From Arundinibacter roseus (lineage in GTDB: Bacteria; Bacteroidota; Bacteroidia; Cytophagales; Spirosomataceae), in contig NZ_SMJU01000003.1 in NCBI RefSeq assembly GCF_004348825.1, positions 62,001 through 126,000 of the forward strand: a stretch of DNA of 64,000 nucleotides. Reading direction: 5' to 3'. Under the pieces are notes generated by a model. That model saw nothing but the letters and a program-made list of their open reading frames with translations. It searched no databases and was not told where the DNA came from. The first letter of the stretch is position 1. Every line of letters starts with the position of its first letter. A program made the position numbers and the translations under genes. Positions 27,365-35,461 of the stretch are shown here, one piece after another.

Positions 27365-27792
27365 ATAGAATCGTGAATGTATGTTTTTACAAAATAACAG
27401 ACGCAGGCAAGATCACTGAAAATAACGGCGACGTAAATAATCCGTTACTTTTCTAATTCTCACGTTCAACCGGAGTGGATTTTGTGGAATAAAATAGGTA
27501 ATGCAGTGGCTTTTACGGGCCTCTTTTCAATTATTCTGTAAGCTCACCACCAAAGGCGTATATAAACCTCAGGTAGCCCAAAAATTGTAAAGAAACTTCC
27601 AATTTCAGCTTGTATTCTATTCGGCTAGACCAGGCGATGACAGCGTAGTGGCTCAAATTCACAGAGTTGATACAATGCCTTTTACTAACTATCCTCAACT
27701 ATTCTCCAATAATTAGTAGTTTTAAAGATTATTTCCCAGGACGTCCCAAAAGCGGCAATGTTCAACCAATCCCCTAACTTAACACACTTCTT
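27365..27792. other. Intergenic region without recognisable gene
   Basis: 430 bp between the M61 terminator and the PhyH gene. A short open stretch in one plus frame (about 27598-27718) reads YSARPGDDSVVAQIHRVDTM but has no start and no recognised relatives. Nothing else was identified. Confidence 0.3.
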
Positions 27793-28803
27793 ATGAGTTT
27801 ATTAGCGAAACTGAAACGAAAAGCAACTCAGGTTCAGGCAGACCTGTTTCCTCCGACTGAGTTTGATCCAAAAAAGCTACCCTGGATCGATCATTCAGCT
27901 GCCGATGTTGCAGCGTTTGTCCGACAGTTTAAACCCCGTTTTCCTCTGACCTACAATCTGGAAGAGAAATTGAGATTCTGGCAGAAAAATGGGTATGTAA
28001 TTTTGGAGAAAGCCATTTCTGATGAGTTGATTGCGCGCTATTGGCAAGATGTGGAAGAGTTGCTGGAACATCCCGAAAAGTATAAACTCATGACTCGTAT
28101 TGACCTTCCTAAGTTTGAGCCCAATCAGGAACGGCTGATCGGCGAATTCCCCAAGGAAGATCTAAAAGGAAAGTACGTAAAGCTTAACGATTTTCATCAT
28201 TTGTCGGAGACTGGCAAAAACCTGATGACGCATCCGGCAATTACCAATTTTCTGGAAGCCATCTTTCAACAGCAGGTAGTGGTCATGCAAAGCCTGACGT
28301 TTATGTACGGGAGTCAGCAGCCTACGCATCAGGATTTTCCGTGGGTAACCGCCAAAATCGCAAGTCATTTGGCTGCGGCATGGATTCCTCTGGAAGATAT
28401 TACGATTGATTCGGGTCCGTTGTACTACTATGTGGGTTCGCACAAACTACCTAAATTTAATTTTAGCAACGGAATTTTATTCACGAACCGATCCAAAAGA
28501 ACACCGCTTGAATTTGCCAATTACCTGGATACGCAGTGCGTGGCACAAGGCTATCCAAAGGAAACCCTCCTGATAAAACGCGGGGATGTGCTCATTTGGC
28601 ATTCGGCATTGGCCCACGGCGGCGGCCTGATTACAAATCCGGATAAGACCCGCAAATCGTTTGTTTGCCATTATTCTACCAAAGAAGCCTTGCCTTTTCA
28701 TCGCTTCAAACCTCAGCAGGAACCTGTTGTTCAAACCTACAATGGTGTATCCATCTACAAACATCCTGATTACAGCGATCAGGAGAATATTTTACCTGCA
28801 TAA
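27793..28803 (+). CDS. Phytanoyl-CoA dioxygenase (PhyH) family Fe(II)/2-oxoglutarate oxygenase
   Basis: A 336-aa soluble protein without a signal peptide. The double-stranded beta-helix iron ligands are His179-x-Asp181 (THQDF) and His275 (ALAHGGG), and Arg in KTRKSFVCHY would bind 2-oxoglutarate. Such enzymes hydroxylate small organic molecules; the substrate cannot be predicted. It is a lone gene with a hairpin after it, between unrelated neighbours. Confidence 0.88.
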   Translation: MSLLAKLKRKATQVQADLFPPTEFDPKKLPWIDHSAADVAAFVRQFKPRFPLTYNLEEKLRFWQKNGYVILEKAISDELIARYWQDVEELLEHPEKYKLMTRIDLPKFEPNQERLIGEFPKEDLKGKYVKLNDFHHLSETGKNLMTHPAITNFLEAIFQQQVVVMQSLTFMYGSQQPTHQDFPWVTAKIASHLAAAWIPLEDITIDSGPLYYYVGSHKLPKFNFSNGILFTNRSKRTPLEFANYLDTQCVAQGYPKETLLIKRGDVLIWHSALAHGGGLITNPDKTRKSFVCHYSTKEALPFHRFKPQQEPVVQTYNGVSIYKHPDYSDQENILPA

Positions 28804-28868
28804 AATAAAGCAACGAAAGGAGAAAAACGTCTGCTGATGCTTTTCCAAGTACATTGTCACAAAAACGA

Positions 28869-28892
28869 GACGGTCCTGGGGCCGTCCTTTTT
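28869..28892 (+). terminator. Terminator of the PhyH gene
   Basis: GACGG-T-CC-TGG-GG-CCGTC style hairpin (GACGG pairs with CCGTC, with further C-G pairs inside), followed by CTTTTTT. Confidence 0.65.
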
Positions 28893-28923
28893 TGTAGTTT
28901 TCAAGTCAAAACATTAGTAGTGT

Positions 28924-29709
28924 ATGCAGCTTTTGAACAAACGTCCGGGTATTTTTCTTTTAGGTTTTTTTAGCTGGATGCTGCTCTCGGGTGCACAGCT
29001 TGCTCCCCGAAAGATGGATCTCTATCTGTTAATCGGCCAATCCAACATGGCGGGCCGCGGCGCAGTAGATGCTCATCAGGCAATGCCGGGAATATGGGCA
29101 ATCAATGCGGAGGGGAAATGGAAGGAGGCCAGCGATCCGCTGCACTTTGATAAACCAGGAGTTGTGGGCGTTGGTCCGGGCCTTGCTTTTGCAGAGGCCT
29201 TAAAAACCTACGGACATACGAAAGCAATTGGCCTGATTCCCTGTGCCGTAGGTGGCAGCGGAATCGACGATTGGCAACCGGGCGCCAAACATGCCCAAAC
29301 GGGGATTTACCCCTATGACGCGATGATTGAACGGGTGAAAATAGCTACCAAACAGGGACGAATCCGGGCTATTCTGTGGCATCAGGGCGAGTCGGATAGT
29401 TCTGTGCAGAAAAGCGAGGTGTACGAAAAAAAACTGGAACAATTTTTTGAACGGCTCCGCAAAGAGTTGAAGGCTCCCAAAACGCCGATACTAATCGGGA
29501 CGTTGGGAGATTTTTTTGTCAATAAACAACCACAGGCTGCCACCATCAACCAAATAATGACTCAGTTTCCGCAGTCGCATCCGAATGTATACATGGTTTC
29601 TGCTGCCGGGCTAACCGACAAAGGCGACCAAACGCATTTTGATACGGCTTCGGCCCGGGAACTGGGAAAACGATACGCAAAAATATTATGGGAAGTACAG
29701 AAAAACTAA
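28924..29709 (+). CDS. Exported SGNH/SASA carbohydrate esterase (sialate O-acetylesterase-like)
   Basis: A 261-aa esterase with a signal sequence (FLLGFFSWMLLSGAQ). The SASA/DUF303 motifs are in place: GQSNMAGRG with nucleophile Ser40, ILWHQGESDS, and Asp235-x-x-His238 (GDQTHFDT). Enzymes of this type (CE6-like) remove acetyl groups from sugars, commonly xylan or other plant and algal glycans. Its end overlaps the next gene by 22 nt, so the two are co-transcribed. With the neighbouring glycosidase and sulfatase genes it supports a polysaccharide-degrading lifestyle. Confidence 0.88.
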   Translation: MQLLNKRPGIFLLGFFSWMLLSGAQLAPRKMDLYLLIGQSNMAGRGAVDAHQAMPGIWAINAEGKWKEASDPLHFDKPGVVGVGPGLAFAEALKTYGHTKAIGLIPCAVGGSGIDDWQPGAKHAQTGIYPYDAMIERVKIATKQGRIRAILWHQGESDSSVQKSEVYEKKLEQFFERLRKELKAPKTPILIGTLGDFFVNKQPQAATINQIMTQFPQSHPNVYMVSAAGLTDKGDQTHFDTASARELGKRYAKILWEVQKN

Positions 29710-30086
29710 ATGTAATTGGAATCGATCATCCCGCAATTGCCGCTGATGATGTTGAATTTCTCAGCGCCTGGTACTGTGAATTTTTGGGGTATGAGAAATG
29801 GTTCAAACACCCAAAACCCGTTTGGATGCTGAAAGCACCGGATGGTACCTTACTGGAAGTAATGCCCAAAGATGATACGCTTCGTCAGACGCGCACTACC
29901 TGGACACCGGGCTGGTCGCATTTGGCGATTCGAGTTGCCGATATGGAGCAGGCCGTAGCATTTCTGGATCGTAAGGGAATTCGCTGGGAGAGTGAAATAA
30001 TTGAGGCAATTGGCGGGGGAAAAGTCCGTACCGCGCTGGATGGAGAAGGAAATATGATCCAAATTCTCGAACGAGGCCCCATCTAA
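29688..30086 (+). CDS. VOC/glyoxalase family protein
   Basis: A 132-aa cytoplasmic protein of the vicinal-oxygen-chelate fold: two beta-alpha-beta-beta-beta modules, the first starting NVIGIDHPAIAADDVEFLSA and the second WSHLAIRVADMEQAVAFLD. Likely metal ligands are His14, a Glu in LLEVMP, His in SHLAIRV and a late Glu near IQILERG, as in glyoxalase I-like enzymes. The reaction is not assigned. It overlaps the 3' end of the esterase gene by 22 nt in another frame, suggesting coupled translation. Confidence 0.8.
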   Translation: MGSTEKLNVIGIDHPAIAADDVEFLSAWYCEFLGYEKWFKHPKPVWMLKAPDGTLLEVMPKDDTLRQTRTTWTPGWSHLAIRVADMEQAVAFLDRKGIRWESEIIEAIGGGKVRTALDGEGNMIQILERGPI

Positions 30087-30110
30087 GCTACCTTTCTAAC
30101 GAAAATTATT

Positions 30111-30152
30111 GCCCTGCACTTTCAGGTTAAAATTTATCTGAAAGTGCAGGGC
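30111..30152. terminator. Bidirectional terminator between convergent genes
   Basis: GCCCTGCACTTTCAG, a 12-base AT-rich loop, then CTGAAAGTGCAGGGC: a perfect 15-bp stem, placed between the plus-strand VOC gene and the minus-strand haem-protein gene. Confidence 0.7.
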
Positions 30153-30158
30153 ATTTGA

Positions 30159-33023
30159 TTAAAATTGGAGTAAGTAACTAGAAATGTCGGCTAATTTCTG
30201 CTCATCCAGCCCCAACGCCGTAGGGTCGGGCATGAGCGAGTTGGGAAGCTTTTCCCGCTTTACTACCTGATCCGCTTTTAGCGTATGCCGTTGTCCGCCT
30301 GCATCTTTGACGACAATCGTTGGCCCGTCGCTAAGCAGAAAACCGAAGATACTTTCTCCTTTTTTGGTCGTAAAGGTGTAGGCCTCATATCCAAAAACCA
30401 TGCTGGCCGAAGGGTTGATGATGGCATCAAGCAGGCTTATTTTATCAAATTTTTTGTGAATCATCGTCAGGTCCGGACCAATGTCCCCACCGGACTCCCC
30501 GTGGGTATGGCAGGAAGCACAGTAGGTTGTAAACAGGGTTTTGCCCTGAGCGGGGACGGAGCTCATTCGGGCAATGAAATCAACTTTCAGCGCCTTGCCA
30601 TTGCGGGTAAAATACTGACTCGCCAGCACCCGAACGTTCTGATCCGGATTGTTGAAAAGTGTTTCACCAACGGCGTTTGAAATAGATCCGCTCAATTGTC
30701 CCTGCGATTTCATTTCGATGAGCATATTGCCACCATTTGGGTCCTGAGCCATCCGCAAAGCGGCTTGCTGACGCTCCTGGTCGGTCGCGGTTTTGTTCAT
30801 AACCACCTTTCGCAATTCTATCATTTCCTTATAGGCTGGCGTCATACTTTTTTCGGCTACTTCTTCCCAGTCATATACCTGTGACCAATCATTGGTTTTG
30901 CGGAAATCAAGCCACCAAAGTGCCATCGTTGAGACATCAGGCAAGGTAGAATTGGTCAGCGAAAGCATGGCATCGGCAGCTTCTTTTTGTGGAATAAACG
31001 CCAGAGCTGTCAGGGCTTTGCGGCGCTCCGTATCGCTTACATTCGCAGAAGAAGCCCTGATTTTAAGATCATCCACAGCTGATGAAGGATGTAGGCGCCA
31101 GGTTAGATTGGCCCGGGCGGCAGACCATTCGGTAGGTTTGGAGTCAAAGGTCTCTTTTACCAGCGCATAGACGGCCTCGGTTTTTCCGTCGGCAGCGGTC
31201 CCCAATGCTTCGAGTTCCCAGGGATCTGTACCCTGAAACCGGGAAATGAGTTCGTTAAGTATCGGTTTACTTTTCTCAAACGGAATATCCCTCAGGGCAA
31301 CACTCACCTCCCGTCGATTGGCGGCATCGGGATCACGGGCGAGGATGGTATAGATTGACAGGTCGGGGTTATTTGGGTCTTCAATGGCGCGTAAAGCGCG
31401 GAAAGCCGTCAGGCGTTGTGCGGCTTCGGGAGAACTGAGCTGTGATCTGACGATCTTTTTACCTGCCGGTCCGAGCTGCGCCAGTAGATATATGGCTCTT
31501 GCCCGGTGGTAGGGATTGGGGGCGGTAAGAAGTGCCGCCACCTGATCGGCCACTGCGTCGCCTTTGGACCGAAGTCCCTCAAAACCCAGCATTCGTACGT
31601 TTACTGCCGGACTTTTCAAGGCGTTCAGCAGTCCGGATACGGTGGTGAGATCCAGTGTAGGGGTCCGAAGTTTTTTACCTTTGGGTGTAATTCTAAAAAT
31701 TCTGCCGTATCCTTTTTTATCCTGCATGGCATGCCCGCCCACGATGGGGTCGTACCAATCGGCTACGTAAATTGCTCCATCGGGCCCCACGGCAACATCG
31801 GACGGACGGAACCATTTTCGGGTGTCGGTATCGGTCTCAAACCACTCGTAACGCTCGGAGGCTTTGGGAAAAGAACGGATAAAATCGGTTCGGTTCAGCT
31901 CAAATCCAGCGCCTTTACTAACGGGTTTATAGGAAAAAATAACATTGCGACCCGCCTCACAGCTCAGCAGAGTGCCCCGGTTCTCTGCCCCCAGCTCATC
32001 CCCTTCGTACATCACGATTCCGGTGGGAGAGCCGGCGCCGGTATTATCTCCGGCCGGCATTACACCGGGATCTTCCTGATGCCAATGCGCATCAAACATC
32101 GACTGTCCGGGTCGGCGGTCTGCCTGCCAGTAGCGGGTACCATCCGAGGAAAAATAACCGGCATTTCCATTTTCGGGCAGGAACGAAACCCGGCAGGTAA
32201 TCACCTGATCGTCGTTGTCATTTTGCCACATGTTGCCGTAGCTGTCCAGACAAACTTCGTAACTATTTCGGAAATTGTGCCCCATCACTTTAAGCCCCGT
32301 TCCATCCGGGTTGATACGCAGGGCGAGTCCGCCTACCCAAACCCGGCCATCGTCGGATTTTCTATTGCCTTGATTTGATGTACTATACGGAGTTCCTCCG
32401 TAGTATAAACTCCCGCTTCGGAGCGTCCAGCCGCTTTTGTCCGTAACGGTATGAGGCCCGGCATTTCCGGTATTGAAATAGTAGCGGCCATCCGGCCCGG
32501 CCACCAGCGAATGCAGCGAATGATCGTGGTCGAACCCTCCGAAACCCGTCAGAAATACCTCGCGCCTGTCGGGTTTGTCATCGCCGTCTTCGTCGGTATA
32601 CACAACTAAATTTGGGGCGCAGGAAACAAAGACTTTGTTGCCAATAACGGCAATACCCAAAGGCGCAGTCAGCAAAGTATCCTGCACAAAAACCGTCGAA
32701 GTTTCGGCTTTGCCATCCCCGTCACGGTCTTCAAGAATCATTATCCGGTCACCCTTGGAGGCATGCGACAAACGATCCTCGGGGTTGGTTTTAAAATCAC
32801 GATAATTCACCGCTTCGGTAATCCAAACCCGGCCTTTGGCATCAATATCCATATTCGTTGGATTGTACAGCATCGGTGCTTCGGCCCAAAGTGTGGCTTC
32901 CAGATCATCGGGCAAATACAAGTGCGATGGATCTTCGGTAGGTTGAATCAATCCTAACCCAAGCCCCCCGGCCAGTAAAAAAAAGCCGCTGAGAGCCCAG
33001 GTACTCTTTTTATTTAACTTCAT
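30159..33023 (-). CDS. PVC-type haem-binding membrane-bound dehydrogenase-like protein with HEAT repeats
   Basis: A 954-aa exported protein with an N-terminal hydrophobic signal or anchor (WALSGFFLLAGGLGLGLI). A beta-propeller of the membrane-bound dehydrogenase type (about 40-420; WITEAVNYR, RDGDGKAET, GPDGAIYVADWYDP) is followed by HEAT-like alpha repeats (about 440-800) and a C-terminal cytochrome c domain with C835-A-S-C-H839. This architecture (TIGR02604 plus TIGR02603) was described in Planctomycetes and is frequent in Cytophagales. It probably oxidises a sugar or alcohol in the periplasm and passes electrons to the haem. The substrate is unknown. It is followed by a sugar isomerase-like gene, upstream in the same direction. 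Confidence 0.88.
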   Translation of the reverse strand: MKLNKKSTWALSGFFLLAGGLGLGLIQPTEDPSHLYLPDDLEATLWAEAPMLYNPTNMDIDAKGRVWITEAVNYRDFKTNPEDRLSHASKGDRIMILEDRDGDGKAETSTVFVQDTLLTAPLGIAVIGNKVFVSCAPNLVVYTDEDGDDKPDRREVFLTGFGGFDHDHSLHSLVAGPDGRYYFNTGNAGPHTVTDKSGWTLRSGSLYYGGTPYSTSNQGNRKSDDGRVWVGGLALRINPDGTGLKVMGHNFRNSYEVCLDSYGNMWQNDNDDQVITCRVSFLPENGNAGYFSSDGTRYWQADRRPGQSMFDAHWHQEDPGVMPAGDNTGAGSPTGIVMYEGDELGAENRGTLLSCEAGRNVIFSYKPVSKGAGFELNRTDFIRSFPKASERYEWFETDTDTRKWFRPSDVAVGPDGAIYVADWYDPIVGGHAMQDKKGYGRIFRITPKGKKLRTPTLDLTTVSGLLNALKSPAVNVRMLGFEGLRSKGDAVADQVAALLTAPNPYHRARAIYLLAQLGPAGKKIVRSQLSSPEAAQRLTAFRALRAIEDPNNPDLSIYTILARDPDAANRREVSVALRDIPFEKSKPILNELISRFQGTDPWELEALGTAADGKTEAVYALVKETFDSKPTEWSAARANLTWRLHPSSAVDDLKIRASSANVSDTERRKALTALAFIPQKEAADAMLSLTNSTLPDVSTMALWWLDFRKTNDWSQVYDWEEVAEKSMTPAYKEMIELRKVVMNKTATDQERQQAALRMAQDPNGGNMLIEMKSQGQLSGSISNAVGETLFNNPDQNVRVLASQYFTRNGKALKVDFIARMSSVPAQGKTLFTTYCASCHTHGESGGDIGPDLTMIHKKFDKISLLDAIINPSASMVFGYEAYTFTTKKGESIFGFLLSDGPTIVVKDAGGQRHTLKADQVVKREKLPNSLMPDPTALGLDEQKLADISSYLLQF

Positions 33024-33050
33024 ATATCAGGTTGTTAACGAAAATTCAAT

Positions 33051-33908
33051 TCAGGAAAAAGTAAACAGACGTTCCAGAAACGCGCGGTTTTGGCGATGGC
33101 ATTCTACCATATCTACGCCTTTTGGCGTGGCCCATTCAATTTGCATCCAGCCGCTATACTCAATTTTTTTAATTGCTTCCGCGATTCGGGTCCAGTCAAG
33201 TGTACCTTCCCCAAGCCTTTGACCATTTTCTTTCATGTGAATTTCACAAATCATGTCTTTGCCCAGAAACAGAATTTCTTTATAAATATCATAGCCGGCG
33301 TCTGCCGAATTCCGGAAATCGTAGTAAACCTTTACCGCAGATGAACCTACGGCTTCAATAATCTCAACGTGTTCCTGAGCGCTCAGGTAGGATTCTATCC
33401 CGAGAGTAACACCCTGTTTTTCGGCAAAAGGCGCTACTTTTTTCAAGCGCTCAATTACCATGGTTTTCCCGGCTGAGTCGCTGCGCAGATCACCATTATT
33501 AAAAAATGCCAGCAAAACAATCGGCGCTTTCAGTGCTTTGGCAGCCTCTACACTTTGCCAAACCCATTCTTCGGTTTTGGGCTCCGATTTATAGGGAACG
33601 CGGTTAAGCTCACCGATTGCCAGGCTAGAAACCGGAATTCCCGATCGCTGTGAAGCCTGTTGAATGGATTTAAGCGTAGCCGCATCGGCTAGTCCGCGTT
33701 CGTTTTCGGATGTGTTAAAACTGATCTGCAGCCCCTGCAAACCAATTTGGCGGGCAACCTCAAAGGTTTCGACATGCATGCGCTTGCCAATAGACCAATC
33801 GCAGGCACCTAAATGGTACAGGGGCTTGAAAAGTGGCAAAGAGGGAAGAGAAAAACCGGCACCTGCCAGCAGGACCGCTTTTTTTAAGGCTTCTCGACGA
33901 TCAATCAT
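33051..33908 (-). CDS. Sugar phosphate isomerase/epimerase-like TIM-barrel protein, probably Tat-exported
   Basis: A 285-aa protein of the xylose isomerase-like/AP-endonuclease-2 fold. The start at 33908 gives MIDRREALKKAVLLAGAGFS, a twin-arginine-type signal; the open frame upstream adds an unlikely leader. Barrel landmarks are ICEIHMKENGQ and GWMQIEWA near the C-terminus, with metal-ligand candidates in TLGIESYLSAQEH. It is read in the same direction as, and 27 bp upstream of, the haem-dehydrogenase gene, so the two are probably one operon. Isomerisation or epimerisation of a sugar derivative outside the cytoplasm is inferred. Confidence 0.82.
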   Translation of the reverse strand: MIDRREALKKAVLLAGAGFSLPSLPLFKPLYHLGACDWSIGKRMHVETFEVARQIGLQGLQISFNTSENERGLADAATLKSIQQASQRSGIPVSSLAIGELNRVPYKSEPKTEEWVWQSVEAAKALKAPIVLLAFFNNGDLRSDSAGKTMVIERLKKVAPFAEKQGVTLGIESYLSAQEHVEIIEAVGSSAVKVYYDFRNSADAGYDIYKEILFLGKDMICEIHMKENGQRLGEGTLDWTRIAEAIKKIEYSGWMQIEWATPKGVDMVECHRQNRAFLERLFTFS

Positions 33909-34339
33909 ATTTTCAGGAAGTTGTATAGATAGGTAAAAGCAAAGTATAGCCCAAATCTTTAACCAAACTCCCAAAAAATATGCAGAAAATGACTAGATAT
34001 TTACAATAATAGCTAAAATGTCAGGGATGCTAAAAATATTAACTATGTATAAGTAAAGATGTCTAGGCACCAGAAGAAAGTTATTTCTAATGCCCAGACA
34101 ATCATAAATACACTCAATTACCAAAGTAGCTGTTAGGAATTAGGTCATTAGCCATTAGGGGATATGTTATTGTAAATCAAGACTTTGTGGTACTTTCAGA
34201 CATAATTTAAATTTACTCAAATACTTAAGTAATCGTGCAGAATTAGATTATACTGTTTTACACAAAAAATTTATTACAATACCCTGAAAATCAAGTAAAT
34301 AAAAAAGCTAACAGCTAATCGCTAAATGCTCATAGCTAC
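33909..34339. other. AT-rich intergenic region
   Basis: 431 bp rich in A and T. Short TTAG/CTAA-like units recur (34130-34160 and 34305-34330) but no gene, tRNA or clear palindrome was found. It must hold the promoter of the isomerase-dehydrogenase pair. Confidence 0.35.
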
Positions 34340-35203
34340 TTAAATGACGTATTTTTCAAAGAAGTCAATTGTTCGTCGCCACGCCAAAGTAGCCGCCTTT
34401 TCATCGTAACGGGCGGCAGAGGTATCATTATGAAACGCGTGATTTACTCCTTCGTACATATACATTTCGAAGGTTTTTCCGTGGGCTTTCAAGGCATCTA
34501 CATAGGCTTTGGCGCCTTCGTTGACGCGTTCGTCGAGTCCGCCATAGTGAAGCTGCACGGCGGCCTGAATTTTTGGAACTTCCGAAGTTACGGGCTGACG
34601 ACCGTAAAAGGCAACAGCCGCTTTCAGTGTGGGAACCTGAACTGCCAGGTTATTGGCCATGGCACCTCCCCAGCAAAAACCCACACAACCAAAAGCTCCG
34701 GTCGTGTCTTTTCGAGTGGATAAATAGTCAAAAGCTTTCGCAAAATTGGTGATGCTTTCCTGAGGATCGAGTTTGGGAAAAAGTGCCCGGGCTTCATCTT
34801 CATTGGCAGGTTTGTCGGGCAAAACAGAAATGGCATTGGGGGCAATTGCCAGAAATCCAGCCTGTGCGGCGCGCCGGGCAACATCCTCAATGTGTGCATT
34901 CAGGCCCCGGTTTTCGTGGATAACTACCACAGCGGGATAGGATTTTTTGGCCTTTGCATGTCCCGCTGCCGGATAGGCTACGTAGGCACGCATCGTACCG
35001 CTGACAGCCGGATAGGTGATGTACTCGGTGACAAGGTCTTCGGCGGTGGTTTGGGCCTGAGCGTAATTTCCTTCCAGCGAAGGCAAAACCGCCAAAGCGG
35101 CTGTCATTCCACCCGTTAGCTTACTGAGCCGGCCCAGAAACTCCTGTCTGCTTAGGGGTTTGTGGGTATATTCGTCGTACAGATTAATAATCTCCTGCTT
35201 CAT
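34340..35203 (-). CDS. Dienelactone hydrolase family protein
   Basis: A 287-aa alpha/beta hydrolase. The catalytic triad fits dienelactone hydrolase: Cys177 in GFCWGG, Asp224 (GGLDERV) and His255 (GVNHAFHND). The N-terminal 50 residues (PLSRQEFLGRLSKLTGGMTAALAVL, ending in AQAQ) look like an export signal, so it may act in the periplasm. Family members open cyclic esters or lactones; the substrate is unknown. A lone gene. Confidence 0.88.
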   Translation of the reverse strand: MKQEIINLYDEYTHKPLSRQEFLGRLSKLTGGMTAALAVLPSLEGNYAQAQTTAEDLVTEYITYPAVSGTMRAYVAYPAAGHAKAKKSYPAVVVIHENRGLNAHIEDVARRAAQAGFLAIAPNAISVLPDKPANEDEARALFPKLDPQESITNFAKAFDYLSTRKDTTGAFGCVGFCWGGAMANNLAVQVPTLKAAVAFYGRQPVTSEVPKIQAAVQLHYGGLDERVNEGAKAYVDALKAHGKTFEMYMYEGVNHAFHNDTSAARYDEKAATLAWRRTIDFFEKYVI

Positions 35204-35461
35204 AGCGTTTGGTTGTGATTTAGGTATGTATAAATGTACAAACTTTTAATACGAATTAAACTTTACTAATTGATAATAACTGAATCACTAATTGTCACGA
35301 GTTTACCAAAATGCGTTGTGGAAATTCTATTAAATCCTGTCATAGTTTTTTTATTAAACCGTGTTCAAAATTCAATAAATATATACGAATGAGATAGCTG
35401 GATTAGGTTTTCAGCGGGAATTGGATTTGAAAAGTTACAGATATTTATAACAAATGGCTCT

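Noticed and set aside
31506-32378. 290-codon plus-strand frame inside the haem-dehydrogenase gene
   Set aside because: Antisense to a gene with clear propeller and CxxCH motifs; composition follows from codon bias of the real frame.
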